Counted from the stretch's first letter, positions 1 through 6,868 are shown. The stretch: 38,962 nucleotides of DNA from Ruminococcus sp. (GCA_029062165.1 JAIDQQ010000031.1:1-38962); one strand, 5' to 3'. Made by a program: numbers and translations. Notes: generated by a model not told the origin, from the sequence alone.

Positions 1-137
1 TCACTTATCTTTAAATAATTCTGTTCATTAAGCTTTTCTATGTAATTATAGTTCTGTTTATAAGTAGAATGACTATATTCTAAACATCGTACCTATAAAA
101 TTATAATAAATTAAATAGAAAAAATTTATAAATTATC
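1..137. other. Left edge, no confident gene
   Basis: AT-rich sequence. On the minus strand a frame is open from about position 101 to the window edge (it would read ...YSHSTYKQNYNYIEKL...), but it begins right after a stop and has no convincing start codon or ribosome site. It could be the first part of a gene outside the window or a degraded fragment. Nothing else is visible here. Confidence 0.3.
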
Positions 138-166
138 TTGCAATTTATAAATTTATATGTTATAAT
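138..166 (+). promoter_or_regulatory. Promoter of the RT leader RNA
   Basis: TTGCAA at 138-143 and TATAAT at 161-166 are separated by exactly 17 bases. A TG at 158-159 gives an extended -10. Transcription should begin near 172-174, about 330 bases before the RT start codon, so a long leader RNA is made. Confidence 0.75.
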
Positions 167-175
167 ATAAATGCA

Positions 176-328
176 TCATATATTGATATGATGGTGGGTG
201 ATTGTTGTCAAGTGTTCTAAGATGATTTCATTGAGAATTTCAGTGAGATTATTCAGAATCACACAAGACAGTTCTTTCGTCAGTATAGCCATTGCTATAA
301 TTAGAATATGGCACATTATATTGTACAT
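176..328 (-). other. Antisense frame in the RNA template, candidate concatemer-encoded (Neo-like) repeat
   Basis: On the minus strand an ATG at 326-328 is preceded by AAGGAGGG (336-343), a near-perfect ribosome site, and opens a 50-codon frame ending at 176-178. The same frame stays open upstream to a stop at 389-391, so 179-388 holds 70 stop-free codons. TTGACA lies at 206-211 near the distal end and TATAAT at 348-353 before the start, the wrong order for a normal promoter but right for a tandem array. Joining the template at its ATTG copies gives TTGACA, 17 bases, TATAAT (preceded by TGG), and a 165-base unit, hence a continuous frame of 55 residues per repeat. The predicted repeat is hydrophobic and helix-like, beginning MYNIMCHILIIAMAILTKEL. 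I treat it as a template element, not a conventional gene. Confidence 0.6.
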
Positions 329-453
329 TGAACATCCCTCCTTGATTATTATACCATAATTAAGTATTGATTTAAGGGTAGCTGGTACTCAGTTATGGGT
401 ACAAAACTTAATAACTGAATGCTACGTTTTTGTTATGCCTGTTGGTGCTGGAT

Positions 454-498
454 GCTACCCCCTTGCCAATGGGCATTTTCACCATATGAAGGGGGGGG
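454..498 (+). promoter_or_regulatory. Hairpin over the RT ribosome binding site
   Basis: CCCCCTT (458-464) is complementary to AAGGGGG (489-495), part of the eight-G run (491-498) that serves as Shine-Dalgarno for the ATG at 506. GCTACCC (454-460) can alternatively pair with GGGTAGC (376-382), freeing the ribosome site. Two exclusive pairings suggest that RNA folding sets RT translation. Confidence 0.45.
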
Positions 499-505
499 AA
501 ACAAA

Positions 506-1813
506 ATGACTTTAGCAGAGTGGAAGAATAAAAATTCAGTATATAAAAAATATGCTCACTTTGATAAAAGAGTAATGATTAATGATGTATGGGACTATAT
601 AAGTAATCCCAAAATGGTTGCTAAACATGGATTCTATCCATTTATACATTATACTCAAATATTTAAAAAATACAAAAAATCAGAAGGTGCGATTTCAAAA
701 AGGCGAGAAATATGTTATTCTGCACATTTAGACAGATGTATTTTTCAATATTATTCGTTTTTGTTAAATGAAAAGTATAACAGTAGAGTTATAAGAGATG
801 GAATTAGTAATGTTGCTGTTGCATATAGGAATAATCTGGGACTGAATAATATTGATTTTTCAAAGTCAGTTTTTGATTTTATCAGAAAATTTGAGTCATG
901 TTATATTATGGTTGGTGATTTTACCAATTTTTTTGACAGCTTGAATCACAAGTATTTAAAAAAACAACTTTGTAATTTATTAGAAGTGGATAAACTGGAA
1001 GATGATTATTATGCTGTGTATAAAAATATAACCAAGTACTCGAAATGGGAGTTATCTGATTTGTTGATGCTTAATGAGTTATCTAATAGTAAATCTGATA
1101 TAAAGAAGTTAAATTCCAAAGATAGCGTATTAACTTTGAAACAGTTCAAGAAGTATAAAAAGCAGTATGTTACTTCACATTCTAAACCATATGGTATACC
1201 ACAGGGTTCAGCAATAAGTGCTGTATTAGCTAATGTTTATATGTTAGATGCTGATAAAGAAATTCATGATTATGTGAATTATTACAATGGTATTTATATG
1301 AGATACAGCGATGATTTTATTATTGTTATTCCAGCAAAAAAAGAAAATTTCAACATACATTATAACTGGATAAAAAAGTATTTAGAAGCACTACCAGGCG
1401 TAGAATTATCTCCTGAGAAAACAAAATTATTTCAATACTATGATAACACAATAGTAAGCTGTAATAATGAATTTGAATCAAATGTTAATAATGACAACAA
1501 TATATTGAATTTTCTTGGCTTTTCATTTAATGGAAAAGAAGTCACAATAAGAGACAAAACTATTTCAAAGTACTATTATAGAATGTATCGAAAAGTATAT
1601 ACAATTAATAAAAATAGATTTGTTTCTCCAAAAGGAAAAAGAATATCTTGTAAAAATTTATATGAGAAATATTCTGTTAAAGGTGCAAAAGGAGAAAAAG
1701 GCAATTTCCTTACATATGTATATAGAGCAAATAACGCTTATAATGGTCAAGAACCAATAAATCGTTCTACTAAAAATCATATGTATAAAATTCGTAAAAG
1801 ATTAAACAAATAA
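506..1813 (+). CDS. Reverse transcriptase, probable DRT2 (UG2-type) antiphage RT
   Basis: A 435-residue single-domain reverse transcriptase. Palm motifs are visible: GDFTNFFD at about 137-144 (first catalytic Asp), YGIPQGSAIS at 229-238, and RYSDDFIIV with the catalytic YSDD at 267-270. There is no maturase, HNH or integrase domain, no variable repeat and no neighbouring effector gene. This argues against group II introns, diversity-generating retroelements and two-gene systems. Size, solo layout, the N-terminal KYAHFDKR and FYPFIH blocks (matched from memory to UG2/DRT2 RTs) and the structured upstream RNA favour DRT2, in which the RT copies its RNA into concatemeric cDNA that becomes a toxic gene upon infection. 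I chose the ATG at 506 because the eight-G Shine-Dalgarno sits just before it; extending to the ATG at 419 adds an implausible Cys/Trp-rich stretch read through the leader. Subclass is inference; RT identity is certain. Confidence 0.9.
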   Translation: MTLAEWKNKNSVYKKYAHFDKRVMINDVWDYISNPKMVAKHGFYPFIHYTQIFKKYKKSEGAISKRREICYSAHLDRCIFQYYSFLLNEKYNSRVIRDGISNVAVAYRNNLGLNNIDFSKSVFDFIRKFESCYIMVGDFTNFFDSLNHKYLKKQLCNLLEVDKLEDDYYAVYKNITKYSKWELSDLLMLNELSNSKSDIKKLNSKDSVLTLKQFKKYKKQYVTSHSKPYGIPQGSAISAVLANVYMLDADKEIHDYVNYYNGIYMRYSDDFIIVIPAKKENFNIHYNWIKKYLEALPGVELSPEKTKLFQYYDNTIVSCNNEFESNVNNDNNILNFLGFSFNGKEVTIRDKTISKYYYRMYRKVYTINKNRFVSPKGKRISCKNLYEKYSVKGAKGEKGNFLTYVYRANNAYNGQEPINRSTKNHMYKIRKRLNK

Positions 1814-2118
1814 ATTAAAGTAGGTGGATTGTATTTAGATTAAGAATTAGAATTTTATTGGTTGAACTTAATTATGATAAATTTAAGCGTCATAATTGTA
1901 ATATTAAGAAGATAAAAGAATAAAGCTGTTAATTAAATAACAGATAAACTCCATACTAATTTTTGGAAGAATCTTGATTCTGCCCCCCCCAATCTGTACC
2001 ACAAAAACCATCCTCATGGTGCGTACGGTGAGTAACATTAAATTTCAAAATCAATATAAAATAGGCATATTTTAACGTGTTGCGTAGGTTGAGAAATGGT
2101 AAAAATCCCTATGTAAAT
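1814..2118. other. Intergenic region after the RT, no gene
   Basis: About 300 AT-rich bases with many stops in all frames. A small hairpin (CTGTTA 1926-1931 with TAACAG 1938-1943) lacks a T-run and is at best a weak terminator. A run of eight C lies at 1983-1990, complementary to the eight G at 491-498, and ACCAT (2007-2011) pairs with ATGGT (2016-2020). I see no coding signal. Confidence 0.5.
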
Positions 2119-2164
2119 CCCTCATAACCTAAGGTCGTTGGTTCAAATCCAGTCGCCGCGACCA
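2119..2164 (+). repeat. Left attachment site: 3' part of tRNA-Met (CAU)
   Basis: The sequence contains an anticodon loop CTCATAACC (CAU anticodon), variable region AAGGTCG, T arm TTGGTTCAAATCCAG and acceptor end CGCCGCGACCA. This is the 3' half of an initiator-like tRNA-Met. The matching 5' acceptor strand (CGCGGCG) and D arm are missing upstream, so this is a fragment, not a complete tRNA gene. Confidence 0.7.
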
Positions 2165-2172
2165 ATTCATAG

Positions 2173-2213
2173 AACGCTGTATGTTGTGGAAATCACGATA
2201 TATAGCGTTTTTT
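2173..2213 (+). terminator. Terminator hairpin after the tRNA fragment
   Basis: AACGCTGTAT (2173-2182) pairs with ATATAGCGTT (2200-2209) and is followed by a T-run. It probably came with the tRNA as its native terminator. On the minus strand it lies just beyond the integrase stop and has an A/T-rich exit, so it may end integrase transcription too. Confidence 0.6.
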
Positions 2214-2243
2214 CTTATCTCCGAAAAATCGGGGGATATTGTT

Positions 2244-2264
2244 CTGTCCGTTGTTTGTCCGTTA
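2244..2264 (+). repeat. Left integrase arm-type repeats
   Basis: Two copies of TGTCCGTT (2245-2252 and 2256-2263) overlap the integrase stop codon. The same motif occurs three times near the right end (11374-11401) in the same orientation. Repeats just inside both ends of an integrase element are typical arm-binding sites. Confidence 0.6.
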
Positions 2265-3461
2265 TTCAGAATTTTTGTCACGTTTCTGATAAATGCATTC
2301 GGCAACACTTGTCATTGCCCTTGCTTGAGCCTCCTGAAAAGAATGACTGTAAATATTCAGAGTCGTATTTGCATCGTTATGACCAAGGCAAGCCTGAACC
2401 GTCTTAACGTCTACGCCGTTGCTGATGAGTACCGAGGCATTAAAGTGGCGGAACGAGTGAATATTGCAGTAGCGGATATTGTGCTTTTTACAGAAGTTTT
2501 CAAGAAATCTGCGTGGAGCTCGTACGCTCATTGGCGAACCGTCAGCTTTGGTAAACAGCCTGTCGCATTCAATCCACTTGTCGCCGATAGAAATCTTGTA
2601 ACCGTCCTGAAATTTTTTGTATTCAAGTAGCTGATTTGCAAGTTCACAGGGAATTTTCAGCATACGGATACTGCCCTTAGTTTTCGGAGTATCGGTGTAA
2701 ATTCCTTTTTCTTTCGTCCAGAGCGAATTACGGCGAACGTCCATAAGGCAGTTTTCAAAGTCGAAGTCTTTCCATTCCAGACCAAGCAGCTCACCACGTC
2801 TTAAACCTGTAAAAATTGCAAGCGTGAAGAATATTACAAATGAAAAATGTTCGTCTTTTTCCTCTTCAAACCAGTCAAGAATCTGCTGAATCTCGTCCAT
2901 TGTGTAAACGTTTCTTTCTTTTTGGATAACAGTTGGAAGTGATACGTTTCTGCACGGATTGGAACTGATAATCTGCTGTTTTACGGCGAAATCGAACACC
3001 GAAGAAATGAATGAAATGTAATTTTTAATAGTCTTAGACGAAAGATACTCAACAGTATCGCCATGCTGGTCAATTTTGGGAGTTTCCGTCAGCTGAGTGA
3101 TAAATTTCTGTATTGTGCGTGTCGTGATTTTGTCCATTCTCATGTGTCCGACAGCCTTGAAAACACGGTCTGAAAAATAGCGGTAATTGCGGATTGTCTG
3201 CGCTTTCAGTTTGATTTCAGCATATTCTTTGAACCACTGTTCTGTAAATTCCTGAAATTTCACCGTTGAATTTACATGACCGTTCATGCACGATTCCTCG
3301 AATAAAACCGCCTGCCTTTGCAGTTCCTTTTCAATCTGTTTTTCTGTCATTTTCGGGTCAGGTTTCCACGTCATAGAACGCTCAACCTGATTTCCGTTTA
3401 CATCGTAACCGCAGGAAACCCTGATTTGATAGGATTTTCCACGTTTTCTGATTGTAGCCAT
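2262..3461 (-). CDS. int: Site-specific tyrosine recombinase (integrase)
   Basis: A 399-residue integrase for insertion and excision of the element. The N-terminal arm-binding region (MATIRKRGKSYQIR) is followed by a SAM-like core-binding domain at about 65-170 and the catalytic domain at about 185-399. Active-site residues are visible: Arg in TGLRRGEL (about 221), His and Arg in HSFRH (335, 338), His in LGHND (361) and the nucleophile Tyr in NIYSHS (371). The ATG at 3461 follows AGAAAGGA at a good distance; a TTG six codons upstream lies within the ribosome site and is rejected. The gene ends 98 bases from the left tRNA fragment and its stop overlaps arm-type repeats. A consensus promoter sits at 3510-3538, and CAAGGA/TCCTTG in the leader can pair around the ribosome site. 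Confidence 0.95.
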   Translation of the reverse strand: MATIRKRGKSYQIRVSCGYDVNGNQVERSMTWKPDPKMTEKQIEKELQRQAVLFEESCMNGHVNSTVKFQEFTEQWFKEYAEIKLKAQTIRNYRYFSDRVFKAVGHMRMDKITTRTIQKFITQLTETPKIDQHGDTVEYLSSKTIKNYISFISSVFDFAVKQQIISSNPCRNVSLPTVIQKERNVYTMDEIQQILDWFEEEKDEHFSFVIFFTLAIFTGLRRGELLGLEWKDFDFENCLMDVRRNSLWTKEKGIYTDTPKTKGSIRMLKIPCELANQLLEYKKFQDGYKISIGDKWIECDRLFTKADGSPMSVRAPRRFLENFCKKHNIRYCNIHSFRHFNASVLISNGVDVKTVQACLGHNDANTTLNIYSHSFQEAQARAMTSVAECIYQKRDKNSE

Positions 3462-3477
3462 AAATTTTTCCTTTCTC

Positions 3478-3503
3478 AAGGACAGTTTACGGCATACTCC
3501 TTG
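3478..3503 (-). promoter_or_regulatory. Integrase leader hairpin and mini-ORF
   Basis: In the integrase mRNA leader CAAGGA (3498-3503) is complementary to TCCTTG (3478-3483). Between them AAGGAGT precedes a two-codon frame ATGCCGTAA. The fold and mini-ORF could dampen integrase translation. Visible, but function is speculative. Confidence 0.3.
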
Positions 3504-3509
3504 AAAATT

Positions 3510-3538
3510 ATTTTAGCGCAGATTTATTTATTTGTCAA
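3510..3538 (-). promoter_or_regulatory. Integrase promoter
   Basis: On the minus strand TTGACA (3533-3538) and TAAAAT (3510-3515) are separated by 17 bases. The start point would be near 3503, about 40 bases before the integrase ATG, so int can be transcribed apart from the relaxase gene upstream. Confidence 0.7.
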
Positions 3539-3575
3539 GCACCTGAAAAGAAAATATGCCATAAATTTCTGTATT

Positions 3576-4757
3576 TTATTCTAACACATTGTTTTTTCTG
3601 TTATCTTTATAAATTTCAAATTCAGTCGCTAAGGCATGGGAATTGATAAACTCTATAGCTCTGCGGTACTTTGATTTCAACTGCTCCAGTTCTGAAATTT
3701 TTTCAGCACTCTTTTTCAACTGTTCACGGGAAAAAGTCACAGGCTGTTTGTACTTGTCAAGTTCAGCGGCCAAAAATTTCACCTGTACTTCCAAATCAGT
3801 GACTTTCTGCGATAACTCAGCGTTTTCAGACTTTAACTTTTTTGTATTTTTCACGCTTGCAGTCTGTTTTTTCGCAAGGTCTGTTAAATTCTGAAAATCT
3901 TCCTCAGAAATAGAAATTTTCTTGCTGAATCGTGATTTTTTCGCCTTTATATTGTCAATCTCCACGATTTTCACTTTCTTTTCAGCAGCTGATTTTAATT
4001 CACCGTTGAGTGCATCAAGTTCAGACTGGGATTTTCTATTCTCAACTGCTAACTGTTCCGATTTTCGGCGTTGCTCTTTGTATTCAGCGACTTCTAAAGT
4101 ACCACGTGCCTTTTCGGGCGGTAACGGTTCAATTCCATGCCGATGACATATTTCATTCAGCACTTCAACTTCTTTTTCTCTCCAGCGTGCAATCGCCTGT
4201 TTTCCGTCACCGTAACCCATTTCCTTGAGTGCTTGTGCTATGCCGTTCTGAATGTCCATTCCCCGTTTGTAATGTCCGATAGGTATGTAATCAATATGCA
4301 GATGCGGAGTTGCCTCGTCCATGTGCAGAACGGCATTGAATACATGAAAGTTAGGATTTCTTGCCTGAAAACTATTCATATATTCTTTTAAACAGTCGGC
4401 AACAAGTTGAAAATCTTCCGTTCCATATCCGGAATCTTCCATTCTGCCAATCTGGACTACATCTTCATAGAAACTTTTACGCTTATCGCTTGATGTAATC
4501 ACGGAATTTGACGGCTTGCAGTGAAATAAATGCTCGTAATATGTACCGTGAATTTTTCGGTCATTTCTTTTCTGTCGGGCATTGTACCTCTCGACCGCAT
4601 CGCCGAAAAGTTCGTTGTACACTTCACCGATAGGTTTTGCAATGAATGTGATGTTGTCAGCAATGCGGTTTCTGTCAACATTATTTGCGATGAAAGTCCT
4701 GTTGTTGTGCGTGATTGAACCCTTGCCCTGTCCAAATGATATTCTCTTTGATTTCAT
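3576..4757 (-). CDS. MobV-family relaxase (Pre/Mob)
   Basis: A 393-residue mobilisation relaxase that would nick the transfer origin and pilot single-stranded DNA into a recipient with help from another element's secretion channel. The HUH-type metal motif is clear: HMDEATPHLHIDYIP at about 145-159, with His145, His152 and His154. The N-terminal MSK-like start (MKSKRISFGQGKG), the nuclease domain to about 220 and a long charged coiled coil (about 230-393) match MobV architecture. The ATG at 4757 follows AGAAAGGAAAA. The frame is open 52 codons further upstream, but that stretch has no ribosome site and reads through the putative transfer origin, so I reject the longer form. The excisionase-like gene lies 152 bases upstream. 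Confidence 0.88.
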   Translation of the reverse strand: MKSKRISFGQGKGSITHNNRTFIANNVDRNRIADNITFIAKPIGEVYNELFGDAVERYNARQKRNDRKIHGTYYEHLFHCKPSNSVITSSDKRKSFYEDVVQIGRMEDSGYGTEDFQLVADCLKEYMNSFQARNPNFHVFNAVLHMDEATPHLHIDYIPIGHYKRGMDIQNGIAQALKEMGYGDGKQAIARWREKEVEVLNEICHRHGIEPLPPEKARGTLEVAEYKEQRRKSEQLAVENRKSQSELDALNGELKSAAEKKVKIVEIDNIKAKKSRFSKKISISEEDFQNLTDLAKKQTASVKNTKKLKSENAELSQKVTDLEVQVKFLAAELDKYKQPVTFSREQLKKSAEKISELEQLKSKYRRAIEFINSHALATEFEIYKDNRKNNVLE

Positions 4758-4795
4758 ATTTTTTCCTTTCTGTAAGCTGAGGGAAGTGCTATCGC

Positions 4796-4880
4796 AAACG
4801 GCTTGATAGCCGGATTTACAAAGGGCTTGCGCCGGAGACATCAGTGTGACCACTAATATCACAAGTACACGGCGCTCTGC
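4796..4880. other. Putative origin of transfer (oriT)
   Basis: The gap between the relaxase and excisionase-like genes holds nested inverted repeats: GGC-TTGATA-GCC at 4800-4811, and GTGTGA ... TCAC ... ACAC at 4844-4870. MobV nick sites usually lie just upstream of the relaxase gene in such repeats. The nick position cannot be assigned from sequence alone. Confidence 0.45.
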
Positions 4881-4909
4881 GAGGCTAACGGCAGACGGAG
4901 CTACCGAAA

Positions 4910-5179
4910 TCACTTCTGAAAATAAGAAATCAAATCAACCTTGTTGACGAGAATTTTTCCACGTTTGCCCTCTCCGGTTCGGACAAATTTCACCTTGTTT
5001 TGTGCCACGAGTTTACGGACAGTGTTTTCAGAAAGTCCTTTGACTTCCTTGCAGCATTCCTTGACCGTGAGCATCTCAACAGGCTTTTCAGCAGGTTCGG
5101 AAACTTCTGTATCATTCGTGAGCTGAATTAACAGATTCATAATCTGGTCTGCAATTTTTTCTTTCTCAATCTTTGTCAT
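4910..5179 (-). CDS. Excisionase-like helix-turn-helix protein
   Basis: An 89-residue protein with a C-terminal MerR/Xis-type winged helix: LTVKECCKEVKGLSENTVRK (about 35-54), then LVAQNKVKFVRTG and a KILVNKVDLISYF end. Such proteins bend DNA at attachment sites to favour excision, or help the relaxase as accessory factors. The N-terminal 30 residues are acidic and helical. The start follows AAAGGAG at 7 bases. It lies upstream of the relaxase and oriT, and downstream of a large inverted repeat that separates it from the DUF3987 gene. Confidence 0.8.
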   Translation of the reverse strand: MTKIEKEKIADQIMNLLIQLTNDTEVSEPAEKPVEMLTVKECCKEVKGLSENTVRKLVAQNKVKFVRTGEGKRGKILVNKVDLISYFQK

Positions 5180-5212
5180 AAAAAACTCCTTTTTCTCTCT
5201 TGGCGAGTTTTG

Positions 5213-5272
5213 TGAACTTTAAGCATTTTAGACATTTTAAAATTCTAATGTGCTTAAAATGTTTAAAGTTCA
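5213..5272. repeat. Large imperfect inverted repeat between DUF3987 and xis-like genes
   Basis: TGAACTTTAAGCATTTTA (5213-5230) mirrors the sequence ending at 5272, with only a few mismatches over about 22 bases per arm. The right arm overlaps the stop codon of the DUF3987 gene. It could be a transcription attenuator, a repressor operator or a replication-related site. It has no T-run on the minus strand, so a simple terminator is less likely. Confidence 0.55.
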
Positions 5273-6727
5273 TGAATTGTAAATTTTGGGATTGACATAA
5301 ATTATAATGCCACTTCTGTTACTGCCCTCCGTTTTGACGGTTTCACGGCGAATATAGCCATATTCTTCGAGCATTTCGGCGGTTTCGTTGAAGTCCTGAG
5401 CGTTCTTGAAAAGTGTGCAACGGCAGATTTTGTAAAGGTCGTTCTGTCGGATTTGATAAATATTTTTCGACTTGATTTTTTCAATAACTCGCTCCGCCTT
5501 GATGGTTGCAATGTCAATATCGCCCTGTCCGTAGGCGAAAATTGCCTGTTCACGATAATAATTCGCAATCTCAATCGCAGAACAAAGCGTGTCCAGACTT
5601 ACATGAACTTCGGCAGGATTTTTGTCATCAAGTTCGCACTTTACACAGTGAATTATTCCGCAGATTCGCAAAATCAAGCCGTGATATTTTCCGCCCCAGT
5701 CACGACAGAATGCCATTTCCGTTAGCAAATTTTTTTCAATGAAATTATTGTAGTAATCAACAAATTCCTTGAACGCTTTACCCTCGAAATGCAGATATAT
5801 CTCATTTTCGTCACTGTATGTAAATTTTTTGTGCAACAGCTTGTAAATCAGATGCTGATAATTTTCGGCGACATTTTTTGGCATCGGCTGAGTATCGTAT
5901 TTTCGGCAACCGATATTGCTTTGCGGAAAACAATAAATCAACCTCGCAATCAGACCACTTCCACGGAATGCCGTGTTATTTATCATGCTGTTGAACACGT
6001 AAGGCTGACAGGCAAGACAAATCGACACATATGGACGTTTCAACGTGATGCTGTCCCTACCCACTCGGTCGCTGATATACGTTTTACCGTTGTATGATTT
6101 GAGTATCAAATCAAGGTTCGGAATGTTATTGGAATAGCGACCGTTGAAATTTCCAAGCATACCTGCCTCGTCTGAAATCATCAGTAATGACTTGTTTTCA
6201 TAAAGAAGTCGCACAAGTGCTTCCGGTGTAACGTCATCAACAACGATACGGCGAAAATTATTGTCCTGAATATTACTGACTTTTGTCTGTAAATCGGCGA
6301 TTTCGTTCGCTGTAACATCATCTTTCTTTTCAAGTGCCGTAAGCTGACTTTCAAGAATTTTTCGTTCAGCCTTACATCTAAAAATATCAGTTTTATTCTG
6401 TTCGTTCCAGTCGTGCGTGAACTGCACATAAGGACGTTTTATTGCCGAAATAACTGGCGATTTCTTGAAACTCGGTTCAGCAATTGTGAGTGCATCAATT
6501 ACAAGCGGTTCGGTGTGGTCATATTTTCCCGACATTCTGTAAACTCCCGAAAAACAGTAACTCAACGCAGAAATCAGGGCAGTTCCAGCCATTGCAACAT
6601 CTGTTGATGTACTTTCCGATACCGCAAAAGCAATGTCACGCAAAATCGGTGGAAGTGCGTTTGCAGGATAACGAATCAGATTCGACCTATCTCGTCGAAG
6701 CGGAAAAGGATTGTTCCATTCATTCAT
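5270..6727 (-). CDS. DUF3987-family protein (helicase/primase-like, element maintenance)
   Basis: A 485-residue member of the DUF3987 family, common in mobilisable and integrative elements of Firmicutes and Bacteroidetes and thought to act in replication of the excised form. The N-terminal YPANALPPILRDIAFAVSES, a degenerate P-loop region AEPSFKKSPVI (about 80), an acidic Walker-B-like stretch LLMISDEAGMLGNF (about 195) and a C-terminal winged-helix region (IRQNDLYKICR, about 430) are typical. The ATG at 6727 follows AAAGGTGAT; a start 21 codons earlier has no ribosome site. It is transcribed from a divergent promoter pair shared with the HTH regulator. Exact biochemistry is not known to me. 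Confidence 0.8.
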   Translation of the reverse strand: MNEWNNPFPLRRDRSNLIRYPANALPPILRDIAFAVSESTSTDVAMAGTALISALSYCFSGVYRMSGKYDHTEPLVIDALTIAEPSFKKSPVISAIKRPYVQFTHDWNEQNKTDIFRCKAERKILESQLTALEKKDDVTANEIADLQTKVSNIQDNNFRRIVVDDVTPEALVRLLYENKSLLMISDEAGMLGNFNGRYSNNIPNLDLILKSYNGKTYISDRVGRDSITLKRPYVSICLACQPYVFNSMINNTAFRGSGLIARLIYCFPQSNIGCRKYDTQPMPKNVAENYQHLIYKLLHKKFTYSDENEIYLHFEGKAFKEFVDYYNNFIEKNLLTEMAFCRDWGGKYHGLILRICGIIHCVKCELDDKNPAEVHVSLDTLCSAIEIANYYREQAIFAYGQGDIDIATIKAERVIEKIKSKNIYQIRQNDLYKICRCTLFKNAQDFNETAEMLEEYGYIRRETVKTEGSNRSGIIIYVNPKIYNS

Positions 6728-6769
6728 TTTATCACCTTTCTTTTTCTGATGTTCAAAATCGAATGTATC

Positions 6770-6798
6770 TTGACACAAATTCGATTTCATGATAAAAT
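6770..6798 (+). promoter_or_regulatory. Promoter of the HTH regulator gene
   Basis: TTGACA (6770-6775) and TAAAAT (6793-6798) are spaced by 17 bases. The -10 box overlaps the left arm of the inverted repeat at 6785-6810. Confidence 0.7.
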
Positions 6799-6810
6799 TA
6801 TATCATGAAA
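6785..6810. promoter_or_regulatory. Operator-like palindrome between divergent promoters
   Basis: TTTCATGAT (6785-6793) and ATCATGAAA (6802-6810) form a perfect inverted repeat with an 8-base centre that covers the -10 boxes of both divergent promoters. The adjacent HTH protein is the obvious candidate repressor of both directions, including itself. Confidence 0.65.
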
Positions 6811-6826
6811 AAAAACAGTATTTCAA
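6797..6826 (-). promoter_or_regulatory. Promoter of the DUF3987 to relaxase genes
   Basis: On the minus strand TTGAAA (6821-6826) and TATAAT (6797-6802) are spaced by 18 bases. The -10 overlaps the right arm of the palindrome and lies back to back with the plus-strand promoter. Confidence 0.65.
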
Positions 6827-6868
6827 TATGTCAGGCAGAATAAATACAGTGTCAAAGGAAATTAAGAC

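Larger units (their letters stand above)
172..505 (+). ncRNA. Structured leader RNA, candidate DRT2-type template RNA
   Basis: The leader between the promoter and the RT start has no plausible plus-strand gene but clear structure. GCCAT at 288-292 can pair with ATGGC at 308-312. A larger hairpin pairs GTAGC (378-382) with GCTAC (421-425) and CAGTTAT (390-396) with ATAACTG (411-417). GGGTAGC (376-382) can instead pair with GCTACCC (454-460), and CCCCCTT (458-464) with AAGGGGG (489-495), which covers the RT ribosome site. Known DRT2 systems encode such an RNA just upstream of the RT and copy part of it by rolling-circle reverse transcription. Here the likely template is about 201-369, flanked by ATTG copies at 201-204 and 366-369, 165 bases apart. 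Boundaries are inferred. Confidence 0.65.

Noticed and set aside
419..505. N-terminal extension of the RT from an ATG at 419
   Set aside because: It reads through the structured leader and the eight-G run, has a stop immediately before it, gives an odd Cys/Trp-rich peptide and has no ribosome site; the ATG at 506 has one.
172..2118. RT as a diversity-generating retroelement, group II intron or retron
   Set aside because: No template/variable repeat pair or variable protein, no maturase domain or convincing intron ends, and no retron-type effector gene. The leader fits a DRT2-type RNA better.
2119..2164. Complete tRNA-Met gene
   Set aside because: Only the 3' half is present; the D arm and 5' acceptor strand are missing upstream.
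2138..2630. Plus-strand frames across the left end of the element
   Set aside because: They run antisense to the conserved integrase C-terminus and lack ribosome sites.
4758..4913. Longer N-terminus for the relaxase
   Set aside because: No ribosome site, reads through the probable oriT and encodes no family sequence; the ATG at 4757 has a good AAGGA site.
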